Position numbers and translations under genes: made by a program
From: an uncultured Pseudodesulfovibrio sp.
GTDB lineage: Bacteria > Desulfobacterota > Desulfovibrionia > Desulfovibrionales > Desulfovibrionaceae
NCBI RefSeq assembly: GCF_963664965.1
Contig: NZ_OY761823.1
Coordinates: 2,746,001 to 2,810,000 of the forward strand
DNA length: 64,000 nt
Direction of reading: 5' to 3'
The notes under the pieces: model-generated
Database searches by the model: none
Seen by the model: the letters and a program-made list of their open reading frames with translations, nothing else
Told to the model about the DNA's origin: nothing
Shown: positions 1 to 8,492 of the stretch, one piece after another
How positions within the stretch are numbered: the first letter of the stretch is position 1
Layout: each line of letters begins with the position of its first letter

Positions 1-66
1 CGCGAGATGGTTCGCACACTCAAAGGGTATTCACCGGGCAAGGCGACCATCAAGCTGGACGTCTAA
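1..66 (+). CDS. C-terminal end of an unidentified protein (partial)
   Basis: The first 66 bases are an open frame that enters from the left edge and stops at TAA (64-66), giving 21 residues that end in GKATIKLDV. It lies 24 bp upstream of the trmL-like gene on the same strand, so the two could be cotranscribed. The tail is too short to assign a family. Only the frame and stop are visible. Confidence 0.5.
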   Translation, partial: REMVRTLKGYSPGKATIKLDV

Positions 67-90
67 CCGGGAAACAGGTACTTCCCGCCC

Positions 91-543
91 ATGCGAATAG
101 TACTTTTTGAACCGGAGATTCCCCCGAATACCGGCAACATTGCCCGGTTGTGCGCTGCCACCAAAACCCCGCTGCACCTCATTGAACCGCTGGGTTTCAA
201 AGTTGATGACAAACACCTGAGACGCGCAGGCCTCGACTATTGGCCACATGTCGATGTCACCATCCATCCGAACTTCGATGACTTTCTGGAACGCATCAAG
301 CCTCCCAGACTGGTTTTGGCGAGCACCAAAGCGACAATGCCCCACCACCGTTTTGAATTCCACCCGGACGACGCCATCGTCATGGGACCGGAAACTCGCG
401 GTCTCCCTTCTGAAATGATGGAAAAGTATCCAGCGGGCGTCCGTATTCCGATCTGGGGTGAAGTGCGGAGTCTGAACCTGTCTACCGCCACCGGAATACT
501 GCTGTTTGAAGCGCTCAGACAAACAGACCTGATAGTCGAATAA
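91..543 (+). CDS. trmL: tRNA (cytidine/uridine-34-2'-O)-methyltransferase TrmL (SpoU family)
   Basis: TrmL methylates the 2'-OH of the wobble nucleotide in tRNA-Leu isoacceptors using S-adenosylmethionine. The 150-residue protein is the usual length for this minimal SPOUT enzyme and has its knot motifs. N-terminal FEPEIPPNTGN is motif 1, GPETRGLP at residues 99-106 is motif 2, and RSLNLS at 126-131 is motif 3 in the SAM-binding trefoil knot. The start ATG gives the canonical N-terminus MRIVLFEPEIP. It sits alone between an incoming gene and the rfb pair. Family assignment is strong; the exact target nucleotide is inferred from family knowledge. Confidence 0.92.
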   Translation: MRIVLFEPEIPPNTGNIARLCAATKTPLHLIEPLGFKVDDKHLRRAGLDYWPHVDVTIHPNFDDFLERIKPPRLVLASTKATMPHHRFEFHPDDAIVMGPETRGLPSEMMEKYPAGVRIPIWGEVRSLNLSTATGILLFEALRQTDLIVE

Positions 544-653
544 TCTCTGCCGCTCTCTTTGGAGAGACGACGGGTATTGCACTTCCAATAGTACATGTAT
601 ATTGCTACAAATAGTTAACTCATCAATTTTCAAACAATTCACGGCACACCCAC

Positions 654-1670
654 ATGAAATTACTCGTCACTGGCGGTTGCGGTTTTATCGGCACCAACTT
701 CATCCGGCTCATGCTTGCCAAACATCCGGACTGGCATATCACCAATCTGGACAAGCTGACCTACGCGGGCAACCGTCTCAACCTGCTTGATCTTGAAAAA
801 GAGGAACCACGCTACAATTTCGTGCAGGGCGACATCTGCGACCGTGATCTTGCCATGGATTTGCTTGCCGACCAGACATTCGATGCCGTGATCAACTTTG
901 CAGCGGAATCCCATGTCGACCGCTCGATCAACGATCCGTCTCCGTTTGTAACCACCAATATTCAGGGTGCACAGAACCTCCTTGAGTGTGCACGGCAGCG
1001 CAATATCAGCCGCTTTGTCCATATTTCGACGGACGAGGTATACGGCTCACTGGGCGACGAAGGGAAATTCATGGAGACGACTCCACTGGCTCCCAACAGC
1101 CCTTACTCTGCGAGCAAGGCCGGAGCCGACCTCATGGCCCGCGCCTATTTCGAAACATACGGATTTCCAGTACTTATCACCCGCTGTTCCAACAACTACG
1201 GGCCATACCAATTCCCGGAAAAGCTCATTCCGCTCATGTACATGAACGCCATGGCAGACAAGCCGTTGCCCGTTTACGGTGATGGTCTGAATGTCCGCGA
1301 CTGGATATTTGTGGACGATCACTGCCTCGGCATTGAACTTACCCTTCTCAAAGGACGCGAAGGACAGGCGTACAACTTCGGCGGCAATGCGGAGGAAACC
1401 AACATCAACGTAGTGAAGACGCTGCTCGCGGCAGTGAACAAGCCGGAATCACTGATTACCTATGTCACCGACCGACCGGGCCACGACAAACGCTACGCCA
1501 TGGATTATTCCCTCGCAGCAAACGAACTCGGATTTGCTCCGACACTCGATTTTGCCGAGGGCATCAGGAAAACGATCGAATGGTATGAGGCCAACACAAC
1601 GTGGCTTGAACAGGTTCAAAGCGGAGAATACCGCTCATTCATGGACACATGGTACGAGGAACGTAGCTGA
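654..1670 (+). CDS. rfbB: dTDP-glucose 4,6-dehydratase RfbB/RmlB
   Basis: Second enzyme of dTDP-L-rhamnose synthesis: it converts dTDP-glucose to dTDP-4-keto-6-deoxyglucose with bound NAD. This is a short-chain dehydrogenase fold of 338 residues, typical for RmlB. The Rossmann loop GGCGFIG is at 7-13, STDEVYG with the catalytic Asp/Glu pair is near 125-131, and YSASK (Tyr151, Lys155) is the SDR catalytic pair. It overlaps the next gene rfbD by one base (TGATG), so the two are translationally coupled. No strong Shine-Dalgarno precedes the ATG, but the start gives the canonical MKLLVTGGCGFIG. The partner rfbA is 34 kb away and no rfbC is present in the window. Confidence 0.95.
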   Translation: MKLLVTGGCGFIGTNFIRLMLAKHPDWHITNLDKLTYAGNRLNLLDLEKEEPRYNFVQGDICDRDLAMDLLADQTFDAVINFAAESHVDRSINDPSPFVTTNIQGAQNLLECARQRNISRFVHISTDEVYGSLGDEGKFMETTPLAPNSPYSASKAGADLMARAYFETYGFPVLITRCSNNYGPYQFPEKLIPLMYMNAMADKPLPVYGDGLNVRDWIFVDDHCLGIELTLLKGREGQAYNFGGNAEETNINVVKTLLAAVNKPESLITYVTDRPGHDKRYAMDYSLAANELGFAPTLDFAEGIRKTIEWYEANTTWLEQVQSGEYRSFMDTWYEERS

Positions 1671-2548
1671 TGCATCTCAACGGGAAACGCATTCTCATCC
1701 TTGGCGGCAAAACAGGACTTCTCGGTCAGGCACTGACCCTTGCCTTCAAACGAACGGGTGCAAAGCCGATCCCTCTGTCCAGCAAAGACTGCGATATTCT
1801 TGCCCCTGATTCGGTTGAGAAACTGCTCGATAGGCATGATCCGGACATCATGATCAATGCCGCGGCCTACACACTGGTTGATCTGGCAGAGGACAACGAA
1901 GAAATGGCTTTTGCCCTCAATGCAACAGCCCCTCCCTTGCTCGCAACACTGGCCGCCAAACGGCAGATTCCATTTGTCCACTACAGCACTGATTTTGTCT
2001 TTCGCGGCGACAGGCAATCCCCCTACTCGGTTTACGATGAACCGACCCCCTTTTCCGTTTACGGCATAAGCAAGGCGGACGGCGAACGGGGACTGTTGAA
2101 ACTGGGATATGGCAAGACTCTGATTATTCGCATTTCATGGCTGTTCGGTCCGGGCAAAATCAACTTCGTGGAAAAGATACTCTCCCTCTGCGATTCGCGG
2201 GACACGCTGTCCGTGGTGAATGATCAGACCGGCTCACCATCCTATGCTCCGGATATTGCAAAAAACACACTGCACCTGCTCGAAAACGACGCTACCGGCA
2301 TTTATCATCTCGCCAACTCGGGCCAAACGACATGGTACGGCCTCGCGGCCAAAGCCGTGGAGCTGGCCGGGAAAGACTGTACAGTCGAACCGGTCCCCTC
2401 AAGCGCGTATCCCACAAAGGCGGAACGTCCGGCATATTCCGTACTGGACCTGTCAAGATTCACAAAAACAACCGGAGCGCCCCCCCGTCACTGGGAGGAG
2501 GCACTCCGGGAATATGTCCACAAAGACCTCAAACTGGGCACACGATAA
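1670..2548 (+). CDS. rfbD: dTDP-4-dehydrorhamnose reductase RfbD/RmlD
   Basis: Last step of dTDP-L-rhamnose synthesis, reducing dTDP-4-keto-rhamnose with NAD(P)H. The 292-residue protein carries the extended-SDR nucleotide loop GGKTGLLG at 12-19, STDFVF at 106-111 and the catalytic YGISK pair (Tyr131, Lys135). The start codon overlaps the stop of rfbB by one base. It ends 3 bp from the convergently read SulP gene and no terminator hairpin was seen between them. The product would supply rhamnose for O-antigen or exopolysaccharide, consistent with the glycosyltransferase genes scattered in the window. Confidence 0.93.
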   Translation: MHLNGKRILILGGKTGLLGQALTLAFKRTGAKPIPLSSKDCDILAPDSVEKLLDRHDPDIMINAAAYTLVDLAEDNEEMAFALNATAPPLLATLAAKRQIPFVHYSTDFVFRGDRQSPYSVYDEPTPFSVYGISKADGERGLLKLGYGKTLIIRISWLFGPGKINFVEKILSLCDSRDTLSVVNDQTGSPSYAPDIAKNTLHLLENDATGIYHLANSGQTTWYGLAAKAVELAGKDCTVEPVPSSAYPTKAERPAYSVLDLSRFTKTTGAPPRHWEEALREYVHKDLKLGTR

Positions 2549-2551
2549 GAA

Positions 2552-5260
2552 TCACAGCATCAGATCGCGTACCTTGATGTTGGCATCACCCAGTCGTTCC
2601 GACAGCATATTGATGAGATAGCGATTGACCGCCGTAACAAGCATGGGTGCCCGTTTCTCAATGGCATCCAGTTTTTCCATGGTCATCACATAAAGAACGC
2701 ACTTTTCAGCGGCGCGTACCGTAGCGGAACGCGGAGCAAATGTGTAAATCCCCATTTCACCAAAGACGGCTCCCGGCCCGACCTTTTTAAGCCGAAGCAA
2801 CTTGCCGCCTTCAAGTTCAAGCTCCACGTCAAGCCGCCCGGATTCCACAAAATACATGGAATCGGATTCATCCCCCTGACGGAATACGGCTTCTCCCTTG
2901 TTGACGGACACACGCTTGAGAACCTTCATCAGGGCAGGAATGTATTTCGGCTCAGGGAAAACCGGCGCAAGCAGTTCAGGAAGGCTCATCTGCTTCAGGG
3001 CCAACATGTTCTCCGCCTCAAGCACATGGTTTTCACACCACTCAAGGGCAAAATCCAGATTAAAGAAAACCCTGAACATGCCCTCGCCCTCACCAACATA
3101 GCCGGACGCTTCCAGATGCTCTTCAAGTTCAAGAGGCGCACTGGTGATGATCAATTCAAACTCATATTCCTGCTTGAGCTGATGCAGCTTCTCAAATCCG
3201 ATATTGGCAGCCGAAGCCAACCCTGTCACGAGTTTGAAATCCACAATCAGGTATTCCACAGGCAACATGTTACGATCATCCAACCGCTTCCTCAGGTCCT
3301 TGAGCAACCCTTCAAGGGAGCCAAGAAACAGGAATCCCTGCAACCGCAAAATGTGAATATGATCGCCATATTCTTTCAGGGTACGCTGCTGCGCCGGAGC
3401 ACGGTCCACGTTACTCCTGTGATTTGATCCGGACAAAATGTTGCGAACGGCACCGTCCCGGCTATAGCGCCCCACGGTGACCATGAGCGCCAATCCGGCT
3501 CCGAAACCGATACCGACCAGAACGCCAAGAAAAACCGTGGCGAAAAACGTCAGCCACAGCATCCACATGTCATCCCGACGCGTGAAGGCGCTGCGTGTCC
3601 TGAACAACCAGTCACGCAACAAATCAAGACCAAGATAAAACAGCAAGCCCTCTACGACGAATCGAGGAATAAACGGGAAAACATGATCCGAAAAGAATAA
3701 TGCCACCCCGCAGATCAAGCCCGCCACGATACCGGCGACAGGTCCTCGTCCTCCGGTTGCGTGGTTGCCGACACTGCGCCGATACGCCAACGAAACAGGC
3801 ATTCCACCGCACAAACCTGCAACCATATTGGCAAAACCAAGCGCGCGATATTCGCCATTCAGATCAGCCACAGAGCCGCTGACAAGCTCCAGACGGGATA
3901 TACGATGCATGGTGATGAGGATAGACAAAACGACAAGTGCACCGAAGTACATGCCATGCGCCTTGATGACTTCCCATTCAATATTGAAATGGCCGGACTT
4001 CAAAATTTCCACAGGATAAGCAGCCACGCCATTATCAAGATACGGCAATGGCGCTGCAAGGGATTTGATGTTTTCATCGGGTCCCCACAGTTCTGCACCA
4101 TATCCGACGGCACAGGCTCCAATAAGAAGGGCCAGGAAAAACAAGGAATTCTTGTGCTGGCTGAGGGCAAGGAATAGAACAATCCCAAAGAACACCCCAG
4201 GTCCAAGCGCATACAGGCTTGCCACCGGATCATATGTGAGTATCGCCTTATAGAGACTGGCCCACTCAAGAGGAAAATCTCCCATCCACCCCAAAGCGGC
4301 AATGATGATCAAAAGCCCGATACCGGCGATCACACCGCCAAAAATCTGCATGGGAATGAATCGAACGAACTCTCCAACCCGGATTTTCCCCATCAACCAG
4401 ATGACGAAGCCAACAATGAAACCGCTGAGAGCAAGAGTCGCAACAAGAGTGGGAATGATCGATTCAACGGGATATCTGCCATCCATACTTTGATAAATTT
4501 CTCCGACCAGCATGAACAGCACGACTCCGACGACGGCCTCCGAACCGACCAGAGCAAAGGGCACTCGCGTCTGCAATGAATAAAAGACCCCGCCGACAGC
4601 CATCGCCGTCAAGGAAATCGACAAAACATATGGCAGCATCTCACGCACGCCGTCTTGCGAAGATACCAGCATTGCTATGGCAACGGAAAAAAAGAATGCA
4701 AGTGCACCGGAAACAATCCCACCGAACAAATTCAGTGCAACATTCCCTTCCAGCAACCGCCAGCCCCCCTCCCTGTCAACAGCATCAAGAGGAGCACTCT
4801 CAAGCCCCCCTTCCCCGTCAGGTGAAGCAGCATCCCATATTTGCCGACTCTCTTCTTCGGCAAGATCACTCAGATCGACATCGTCTTCAGTGGGTTCCGG
4901 CAACTCGTCTGTCAATTGGACAGGATGACCACATTCCGGACAAAGCTTGTTGTCCACGGCATCAAAAACATGACCGCACTCAGAGCAAACGACGTCTTCA
5001 GAGTCTTCCAAATCCATGGGACCATCAGCATCATCCAGATTAAAAGATTCCTGAGCGGCAGACGTCGCTTCTTCCGGAGCACAAACCTGATCCGATTCGA
5101 TATCATCGCTCTCAGCTGCAACAAAAATCTCGGATTCCGGCGAAACAAATTCGACAATTGCAACACCTTTTCCGCAGTCAGGGCATTTTGCTTTTTTCCC
5201 CGCCAATTGGGCTGGAACCTCTCGCTCATATCCACAGGAATCGCATTTGAATACCGCCAC
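2552..5260 (-). CDS. SulP-family transporter with N-terminal zinc ribbons, STAS and cyclic-nucleotide-binding domains
   Basis: Inner-membrane SulP (SLC26-like) anion transporter with cytoplasmic additions. With the GTG start proposed here the protein has 902 residues. Two CxxC...CxxC zinc ribbons lie at Cys6/9/26/29 and Cys92/95/107/110, followed by an acidic linker. The SulP membrane core spans roughly 175-600, a STAS domain lies near 635-745, and a Crp-type cyclic-nucleotide-binding domain is near 770-895, with KGEAVFRQGDESD and the FGEMG phosphate-binding cassette. SulP-STAS-cNMP fusions are known; the zinc-ribbon head is unusual. An upstream ATG at 5401 is in frame, but the residues before the GTG look non-coding. 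Neither start has a clear ribosome site. The substrate cannot be read from sequence. Confidence 0.85.
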   Translation of the reverse strand: MAVFKCDSCGYEREVPAQLAGKKAKCPDCGKGVAIVEFVSPESEIFVAAESDDIESDQVCAPEEATSAAQESFNLDDADGPMDLEDSEDVVCSECGHVFDAVDNKLCPECGHPVQLTDELPEPTEDDVDLSDLAEEESRQIWDAASPDGEGGLESAPLDAVDREGGWRLLEGNVALNLFGGIVSGALAFFFSVAIAMLVSSQDGVREMLPYVLSISLTAMAVGGVFYSLQTRVPFALVGSEAVVGVVLFMLVGEIYQSMDGRYPVESIIPTLVATLALSGFIVGFVIWLMGKIRVGEFVRFIPMQIFGGVIAGIGLLIIIAALGWMGDFPLEWASLYKAILTYDPVASLYALGPGVFFGIVLFLALSQHKNSLFFLALLIGACAVGYGAELWGPDENIKSLAAPLPYLDNGVAAYPVEILKSGHFNIEWEVIKAHGMYFGALVVLSILITMHRISRLELVSGSVADLNGEYRALGFANMVAGLCGGMPVSLAYRRSVGNHATGGRGPVAGIVAGLICGVALFFSDHVFPFIPRFVVEGLLFYLGLDLLRDWLFRTRSAFTRRDDMWMLWLTFFATVFLGVLVGIGFGAGLALMVTVGRYSRDGAVRNILSGSNHRSNVDRAPAQQRTLKEYGDHIHILRLQGFLFLGSLEGLLKDLRKRLDDRNMLPVEYLIVDFKLVTGLASAANIGFEKLHQLKQEYEFELIITSAPLELEEHLEASGYVGEGEGMFRVFFNLDFALEWCENHVLEAENMLALKQMSLPELLAPVFPEPKYIPALMKVLKRVSVNKGEAVFRQGDESDSMYFVESGRLDVELELEGGKLLRLKKVGPGAVFGEMGIYTFAPRSATVRAAEKCVLYVMTMEKLDAIEKRAPMLVTAVNRYLINMLSERLGDANIKVRDLML

Positions 5261-5396
5261 GCAGCACCACCAATATGAAGTTTGGTTCAATACCGAAAGT
5301 TCAGGCAAAGACGCCTCCGGCATTCTCTCAATCTTTTCAATACATACGTGAAGGTTGCCCCCTGTGCAAGAGAGGGATGAAAACTCGACGGACAAC

Positions 5397-5424
5397 TTCA
5401 AAAAAAATTAATCCAAAGTATAAA
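5397..5424 (+). promoter_or_regulatory. Possible sigma-70 promoter for the 5530 glycosyltransferase
   Basis: TTCAAA (5397-5402), a 16-bp spacer and TATAAA (5419-5424) match the sigma-70 pattern moderately. Transcription would start near 5431 and give a leader of about 100 nt. The region is A/T-rich compared with its surroundings. Not tested. Confidence 0.3.
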
Positions 5425-5450
5425 GTTATTCGTTTAACCGCCGATAAGAA

Positions 5451-5489
5451 TGGCACGAGTAAGACAAATTGTGCACACGGATCGTGCCA
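5451..5489 (+). promoter_or_regulatory. Inverted repeat in the leader of the glycosyltransferase gene
   Basis: TGGCACGA (5451-5458) and TCGTGCCA (5482-5489) form perfect 8-bp arms around a 23-nt loop that itself contains the palindrome TGTGCACA. It lies between the possible promoter and the ATG at 5530, so it could be an RNA stem in the leader or an operator. It is not followed by a T-run, so it is not a standard terminator. Confidence 0.35.
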
Positions 5490-5529
5490 ACCGACTCGTT
5501 TCATTTGCAATCCCACGGAAGGGAATACT

Positions 5530-6435
5530 ATGCCGTCAAGGAATCTTGTTTCGATAATCATTTCCGATATGGAAACACACCCCAGTCTGCCGCGCCTGCT
5601 GCAATCTGTGGCGAGTCAGTCGATTGGACTTGAACGGACAGAAATTCTCATTGCACACAACACCACCCACTCTTCCGAAGATGCATCCGTTTGGTCTGCA
5701 ATCGCTGGCACTGACAATATTCGCCAGATCCCCCTTGATAAAAACATACTTCCTTCTCAGGCACGCAATGCCGCCGCAGCCAGCTCGAATGGAGAATTCC
5801 TGATTTTCCTGCGCCCTGACTACAGGCTTGATCCCAAGTACATGACCACGGCTCTGTCAGTCTTTGACGACAAGCCGGAAACCGACATCATTTATACTGA
5901 CTACATTCGACTCAACGCGAAAAAAAGCACTGTCCGCCCCGGCATGGTGCAGCTACCCGACTTTGACGATGCCCTGCTGCAAACTCAAAACATCCTCGGC
6001 CCCGCAGTCATGCTGCGCCGCGAGGCATGGGACAGCACACAGGGCTTCAGGGACAACACGGTTTACCGGGATTGGGACCTCTGGATACAAACAGCATTGG
6101 CAGGCAATCAGTTCCTCCGCGTCAACTACCCACTGGCATCATGTGAGCACGGCAAGATATCATTCAGGGAGCGCGCTGAAGACGGCCGATACAAGGCCAT
6201 GATCGTCATCAACAATCAGGCGTACTTTCATATGCACACAGTCAGATGGGCACTTTCCTACTTGCGAGGAGACGCTTGGGCTCAGGCATTCGGCTTCATG
6301 AATATCCCCGGCCCCATGGACGTGACAAAAATGATGCACGATTTCAATTCGAAACAGATGGGTGGCGAACACCTGACACAGGAAGCCATCCGCCAATTTG
6401 AAACATCGCCGACAGCGTCAGAAGCAATACGATAA
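5530..6435 (+). CDS. Family 2 glycosyltransferase
   Basis: Probable GT-A fold glycosyltransferase of 301 residues that would transfer a sugar from a nucleotide donor to a polysaccharide acceptor. The N-terminus NLVSIIISD followed by LLQSVASQS matches the GT2 opening. QARNAAAASSNGEFLIFLRPDYRLDP occupies the donor/DxD region, with RPD in place of a classic DxD. The start at 5530 is chosen because AAGGGA lies just upstream and the longer in-frame extension back to 5275 has no family resemblance. It is convergent with the aminotransferase gene and ends in a shared terminator. The acceptor is unknown. Confidence 0.8.
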   Translation: MPSRNLVSIIISDMETHPSLPRLLQSVASQSIGLERTEILIAHNTTHSSEDASVWSAIAGTDNIRQIPLDKNILPSQARNAAAASSNGEFLIFLRPDYRLDPKYMTTALSVFDDKPETDIIYTDYIRLNAKKSTVRPGMVQLPDFDDALLQTQNILGPAVMLRREAWDSTQGFRDNTVYRDWDLWIQTALAGNQFLRVNYPLASCEHGKISFRERAEDGRYKAMIVINNQAYFHMHTVRWALSYLRGDAWAQAFGFMNIPGPMDVTKMMHDFNSKQMGGEHLTQEAIRQFETSPTASEAIR

Positions 6436-6437
6436 AA

Positions 6438-6463
6438 AAGGCCGCCTCAACAGAGACGGCCTT
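6438..6463. terminator. Bidirectional hairpin terminator
   Basis: AAGGCCG and CGGCCTT pair around an inner CTC/GAG stem, with A6 on the left and a T-rich tract on the right. It sits in the 53-bp gap between two convergent genes and can serve both. Confidence 0.75.
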
Positions 6464-6488
6464 CTTGCTTTAAACAATTCGAAAACGA

Positions 6489-7430
6489 CTATAACTGAAT
6501 GCCGTTTTCATGCAGATCCTGAATCAGCAATTCGCGAATACGCTTGGCAACCGGCCCCGGCCGGACATCATGAATGGGCTTTCCGTCGAAACGAACTACC
6601 GGGATGGCGTCTCCGGTCGTCCCCACAATAATGACCTCGCGAGCAAGAAGAATCTCCTCTTCCCGGAAACTGCGGAAAGTCACTGAGACTTCATCCTTGA
6701 TGAGATCGATCATCCGCATCAGGGTCGTACCCGCAAGGGCATTGGTGAATTCGGGAATGACCAGTCTTCCTTCCTCATTCACGATGCAGACGTTCTCCGT
6801 AGCCCCTTCGGCGAGGTTTCCGTTATCGTCGAAGCAGAACGGATAATCATAGCCCTTCTCCTCAGCCTCATGCTTCATGAGCACGTTCGGCAGATAGTCA
6901 ATGGACTTGATCGTCGCCAAGTAAGACTGCTTGGCCGGAATGGACGTCTTGAATGCCGTCGCGCCCTTTTCGTAAAACTCCGCCTTGGGTCCATGCAGAT
7001 CGCTGGCCACAATATAAAGGCTCGTCTGAGGACATTCCGACGGATAGATACCGAAACCACCGGGACCGCGACCGAGAAAAACGCGAAGCATGCCGGAATC
7101 CTTGCCACCAGCTCGACACACATCCAGAATCAACTCCCGAATTTCTTCCCACGAACATGGCGGGTTCAGAAAAATGGAAGCCGAAGAACGCTTCATGCGC
7201 TCAAGGTGCGGATCAAGCTGATAGAGCTTTCCGTCCACGAATTTCATGGCCTCGAACACGCCGTCGCCACGATGCACCAGATGGTCATCCCACGGCATGA
7301 GCATGAGATCGGGATCAGTGCAAATCATGCCGACACGATGCTCGTAAAAAGCATGAATTTTAGCATGTCCGGGCCGCTCAACGGCCAGCATGGCCTCAAG
7401 GTATTCGTCTCTGCTTGCGACTTTCGTCAT
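6489..7430 (-). CDS. Class IV (fold-type IV) PLP aminotransferase
   Basis: A PLP enzyme of the branched-chain aminotransferase / D-amino-acid aminotransferase / aminodeoxychorismate lyase family, 313 residues with the ATG at 7430. The catalytic lysine is in ATIKSIDYLPNVLMKHEAE. LAEGATENV is the family's E-G-x-x-x-N cofactor-phosphate motif, and VGTTGDAIPV fits the C-terminal region. The in-frame ATG at 7472 would overlap the asd stop and adds residues without family resemblance. It follows asd by 13 bp on the same strand. The substrate (branched-chain amino acids, D-alanine or aminodeoxychorismate) cannot be decided from sequence alone. Confidence 0.85.
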   Translation of the reverse strand: MTKVASRDEYLEAMLAVERPGHAKIHAFYEHRVGMICTDPDLMLMPWDDHLVHRGDGVFEAMKFVDGKLYQLDPHLERMKRSSASIFLNPPCSWEEIRELILDVCRAGGKDSGMLRVFLGRGPGGFGIYPSECPQTSLYIVASDLHGPKAEFYEKGATAFKTSIPAKQSYLATIKSIDYLPNVLMKHEAEEKGYDYPFCFDDNGNLAEGATENVCIVNEEGRLVIPEFTNALAGTTLMRMIDLIKDEVSVTFRSFREEEILLAREVIIVGTTGDAIPVVRFDGKPIHDVRPGPVAKRIRELLIQDLHENGIQL

Positions 7431-7443
7431 TGTCTTTTCAGTC

Positions 7444-8469
7444 CTAGGGGACGCGAACCAGGTCGCGCTCAATCAGTGTTTCAGCAATCTGTACAGTGTT
7501 CAGGGCAGCACCCTTGCGAATGTTGTCGGAAACAATCCACATGTTGATACCATTTTCAATGGTGTCGTCTTCACGAATACGACCGACATAGGTCGGATCT
7601 TCCGCAGCGGCATTAACCGGCATGGGGTAGATTTTCTTGTCGGGGTAGTCTTCGATGACAATACCGGGAGATTTGGCAAGAAGCGCACGCACATCGTCAG
7701 CGGTGAGCTTTTCTTCGGTCTCGATATTCACGGACTCGCTGTGACCGTAGAAGACCGGCACACGAACGCAGGTGGCCGTGACCTTGATGGTCGGATCGCC
7801 CATGATCTTGACGGTCTCGTTGACCATCTTCATCTCTTCCTTGGTGTAACCGTTGTCCATGAAGACATCGATCTGCGGCAGGCAGTTGAAGGCGATCTGA
7901 TGCGGGTAGACTTCAGGCACGACAGGCTGACCGCTCATAAGACGGCGCACCTGATTTTCCAGTTCCTCAATGGCTTTCTGGCCCGTACCGGAAACAGCCT
8001 GATACGTGGAAACAACCACGCGCTTGATTCGTGCTTCATCGTGAATGGGCTTGAGAGCGACCATCATCTGGATGGTGGAGCAGTTCGGATTGGCAATGAT
8101 ACCCTTGTGCCAGTCCAGATCATGCGGATTGACCTCGGGAACAACCAGAGGACATTCATCATTCATGCGCCATGCAGAAGAGTTGTCCACGACAACGCAC
8201 CCGGCTTTGGCCGCAATGGGAGCGAATTTCTCGGAAGTGGAACCACCGGCGGAAAACAACGCCAGATCGACTCCGTCAAAAGAATTTTCAGTCAATTCGA
8301 CCACGGTGAGTTCTTCTCCCTTGAACTCGACCTTCTTGCCCGCGCTGCGGGAAGAGGCCATGGGAATAACCTTGCTGCACGGGAAATCCCGCTGTTCCAG
8401 CACCTTCAGCATTTCACGTCCCACGGCACCGGTTGCGCCGCAGACAGCCACTACAGGACTCTTACTCAT
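7444..8469 (-). CDS. asd: Aspartate-semialdehyde dehydrogenase
   Basis: Reduces aspartyl phosphate to aspartate semialdehyde with NADPH, the branch point to lysine/diaminopimelate, threonine and methionine. The protein has 341 residues from the ATG at 8469. N-terminal VAVCGATGAVG is the Rossmann motif, NPNCSTIQM carries the catalytic cysteine, and STYQAVSGTGQKA is the family signature. It lies directly downstream of metF, so methionine precursor and methyl-group supply are coordinated in one transcript. A second in-frame ATG at 8484 is possible, but GGAGAG precedes the chosen start. Confidence 0.95.
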   Translation of the reverse strand: MSKSPVVAVCGATGAVGREMLKVLEQRDFPCSKVIPMASSRSAGKKVEFKGEELTVVELTENSFDGVDLALFSAGGSTSEKFAPIAAKAGCVVVDNSSAWRMNDECPLVVPEVNPHDLDWHKGIIANPNCSTIQMMVALKPIHDEARIKRVVVSTYQAVSGTGQKAIEELENQVRRLMSGQPVVPEVYPHQIAFNCLPQIDVFMDNGYTKEEMKMVNETVKIMGDPTIKVTATCVRVPVFYGHSESVNIETEEKLTADDVRALLAKSPGIVIEDYPDKKIYPMPVNAAAEDPTYVGRIREDDTIENGINMWIVSDNIRKGAALNTVQIAETLIERDLVRVP

Positions 8470-8492
8470 AGTTCTCTCTCCCAATCTCTCTC

